Under the pieces are notes generated by a model that saw only the letters and a program-made list of their open reading frames with translations, had not been told where the DNA came from and searched no databases. 60,000 nucleotides of DNA, taken from positions 29,328,001 through 29,388,000 of the forward strand of contig OX485804.1 of assembly GCA_950295325.1 (NCBI GenBank). The letters are read 5' to 3'. Both the position numbers and the translations under genes were made by a program. Of this stretch, positions 59,025-60,000 are shown piece by piece. Every line of letters begins with the position of its first letter. The first letter of the stretch is position 1. Source of the DNA: Polytrichum commune (taxonomy: Eukaryota > Streptophyta > Polytrichopsida > Polytrichales > Polytrichaceae).

Positions 59025-60000
59025 TAGTTTACTTGGTGTTTTTTTAACAAGGTGATTCCTACCTATTTTCTAGAATTCTCTCTCAAGATGTCATGTAAAT
59101 GTCGGCACATATCCTCCATTGCTCAATATAGGGTGCTTTGTGCCACTTAACTTTGCGAGGTTTGATACATACCCTCCACCATGTACATGTTGTTATAATG
59201 AATAGATGAAACCGAACAATTTCATAGAAATGTTTTGGGAAATACGTTGAAAACAAATTACACCAACAAGAGACACTTTGCCCCTTGATCACTAAGCCAC
59301 GTCATAGGGCGACGACTAATGCGTTGCCTTGTTGGGGAAAGCTCTCCTCAAGCTCTTCAAGCTATTGCCTTGTTTTTAGAGAAAGATGATGTGAACCAAA
59401 GGTTGGCATGACAGAGGGACACTTCACCCTTTATCATAGCCGCAACTCATATGTAAACTTGAAACATGTTTCAGTTTGATTTGTGTATAATCATGGGACA
59501 TTATTACTCCTAAAAACTATGGGACATATGCTATTGCTTCTGTTAGAGGTGAGCTCTTTAGTGAAAGAAAATGGCCTTTGAGCCCTTTGTTACTTGGTGG
59601 GTCGGGGTTGAGTATTCGGGGTAGGATGGCAAGGTTTTGATGAATTTCAATATTACACTTTGTTGGCTATGGGAAGAGACATAGGGGTGATCTTTGAAAT
59701 GGTCCAAAGTCTAGCAACCAACCATGACTGCCCACAAACAATGCTAGTAACTCACTCTTCAAGTGGAGTCCAGTTGAAGTGACTATTGCTATGGAGTGGT
59801 CTCTAAAATGAGGAATGTTTAATCTTGGTTGAACAACCAACCAAATTTGGCCACGTGTGTAAGATAATACTAGGGCAAAACACTATTATGACCAATCATT
59901 GTTTTGCATTAAGCATGAATAGGCATTCAAATGAAATGAAGTTGTATTTTCTCTTACACATGCTTGGATGAACATACATCATCACCAAAGTCAAAGATAT
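59025..60000. other. Non-coding end of window
   Basis: No gene, RNA or assigned repeat recognised. Confidence 0.4.

Overview
This is nuclear DNA from a streptophyte: a land plant outside the well-known angiosperms, or a charophyte alga. Genes have many GT-AG introns. The host proteins include TIC21, a plastid ferredoxin with transit peptide, a mitochondrial pyruvate carrier, CstF64 and PRP39. The spaces between genes are filled with layered transposons. The species cannot be named from the sequence alone.

Host genes, left to right: TIC21 (3' exons only, +, 987-2460); MPC2-type pyruvate carrier (complete, -, 5158-7595); CstF64 polyadenylation factor (complete, 12 coding exons, -, 27211-32629); plastid ferredoxin (-, 38236-38697, long non-coding leader to about 40.3 kb); PRP39 U1 snRNP factor (complete, 13 coding exons, -, 48911-56319). 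All exon joins were read by hand and keep phase.

Mobile DNA: at 10.4-26.4 kb three elements are nested. A repeat (family X) was broken by a 5'-truncated LINE (17-bp target duplication), and the LINE was broken by an 11.6-kb Mutator-like element (13511-25148; 9-bp target duplication GTGATTTTC, matching terminal inverted repeats). The Mutator element carries two divergent genes. One is a SWIM-finger MULE transposase (+). The other is an eight-exon gene (-) joining a ParB-like motif to a beta-class (N4/N6-type) DNA methyltransferase-like domain. The first intron of this second gene holds an array of about 17 copies of a palindrome centred on GTTAAC. At 42.5-47.3 kb lies a retroelement remnant with gag, two zinc knuckles, aspartic protease and a C5 cytosine DNA methyltransferase, with no reverse transcriptase or integrase in the window. 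A hAT deletion derivative (32956-34062), a Stowaway-like MITE, four copies of a MITE with CACTA-like ends, tRNA-like SINE candidates and other dispersed repeats fill the rest.

The main observation is that two unrelated mobile elements here each carry a DNA methyltransferase-type gene of a different chemistry. Cytosine methyltransferases in retrotransposons of charophytes and dinoflagellates are already reported; I know of no description of the ParB-methyltransferase gene in a Mutator element, but could not search. Both copies carry frameshifts or stops, so what is seen here are recent remnants of such systems.
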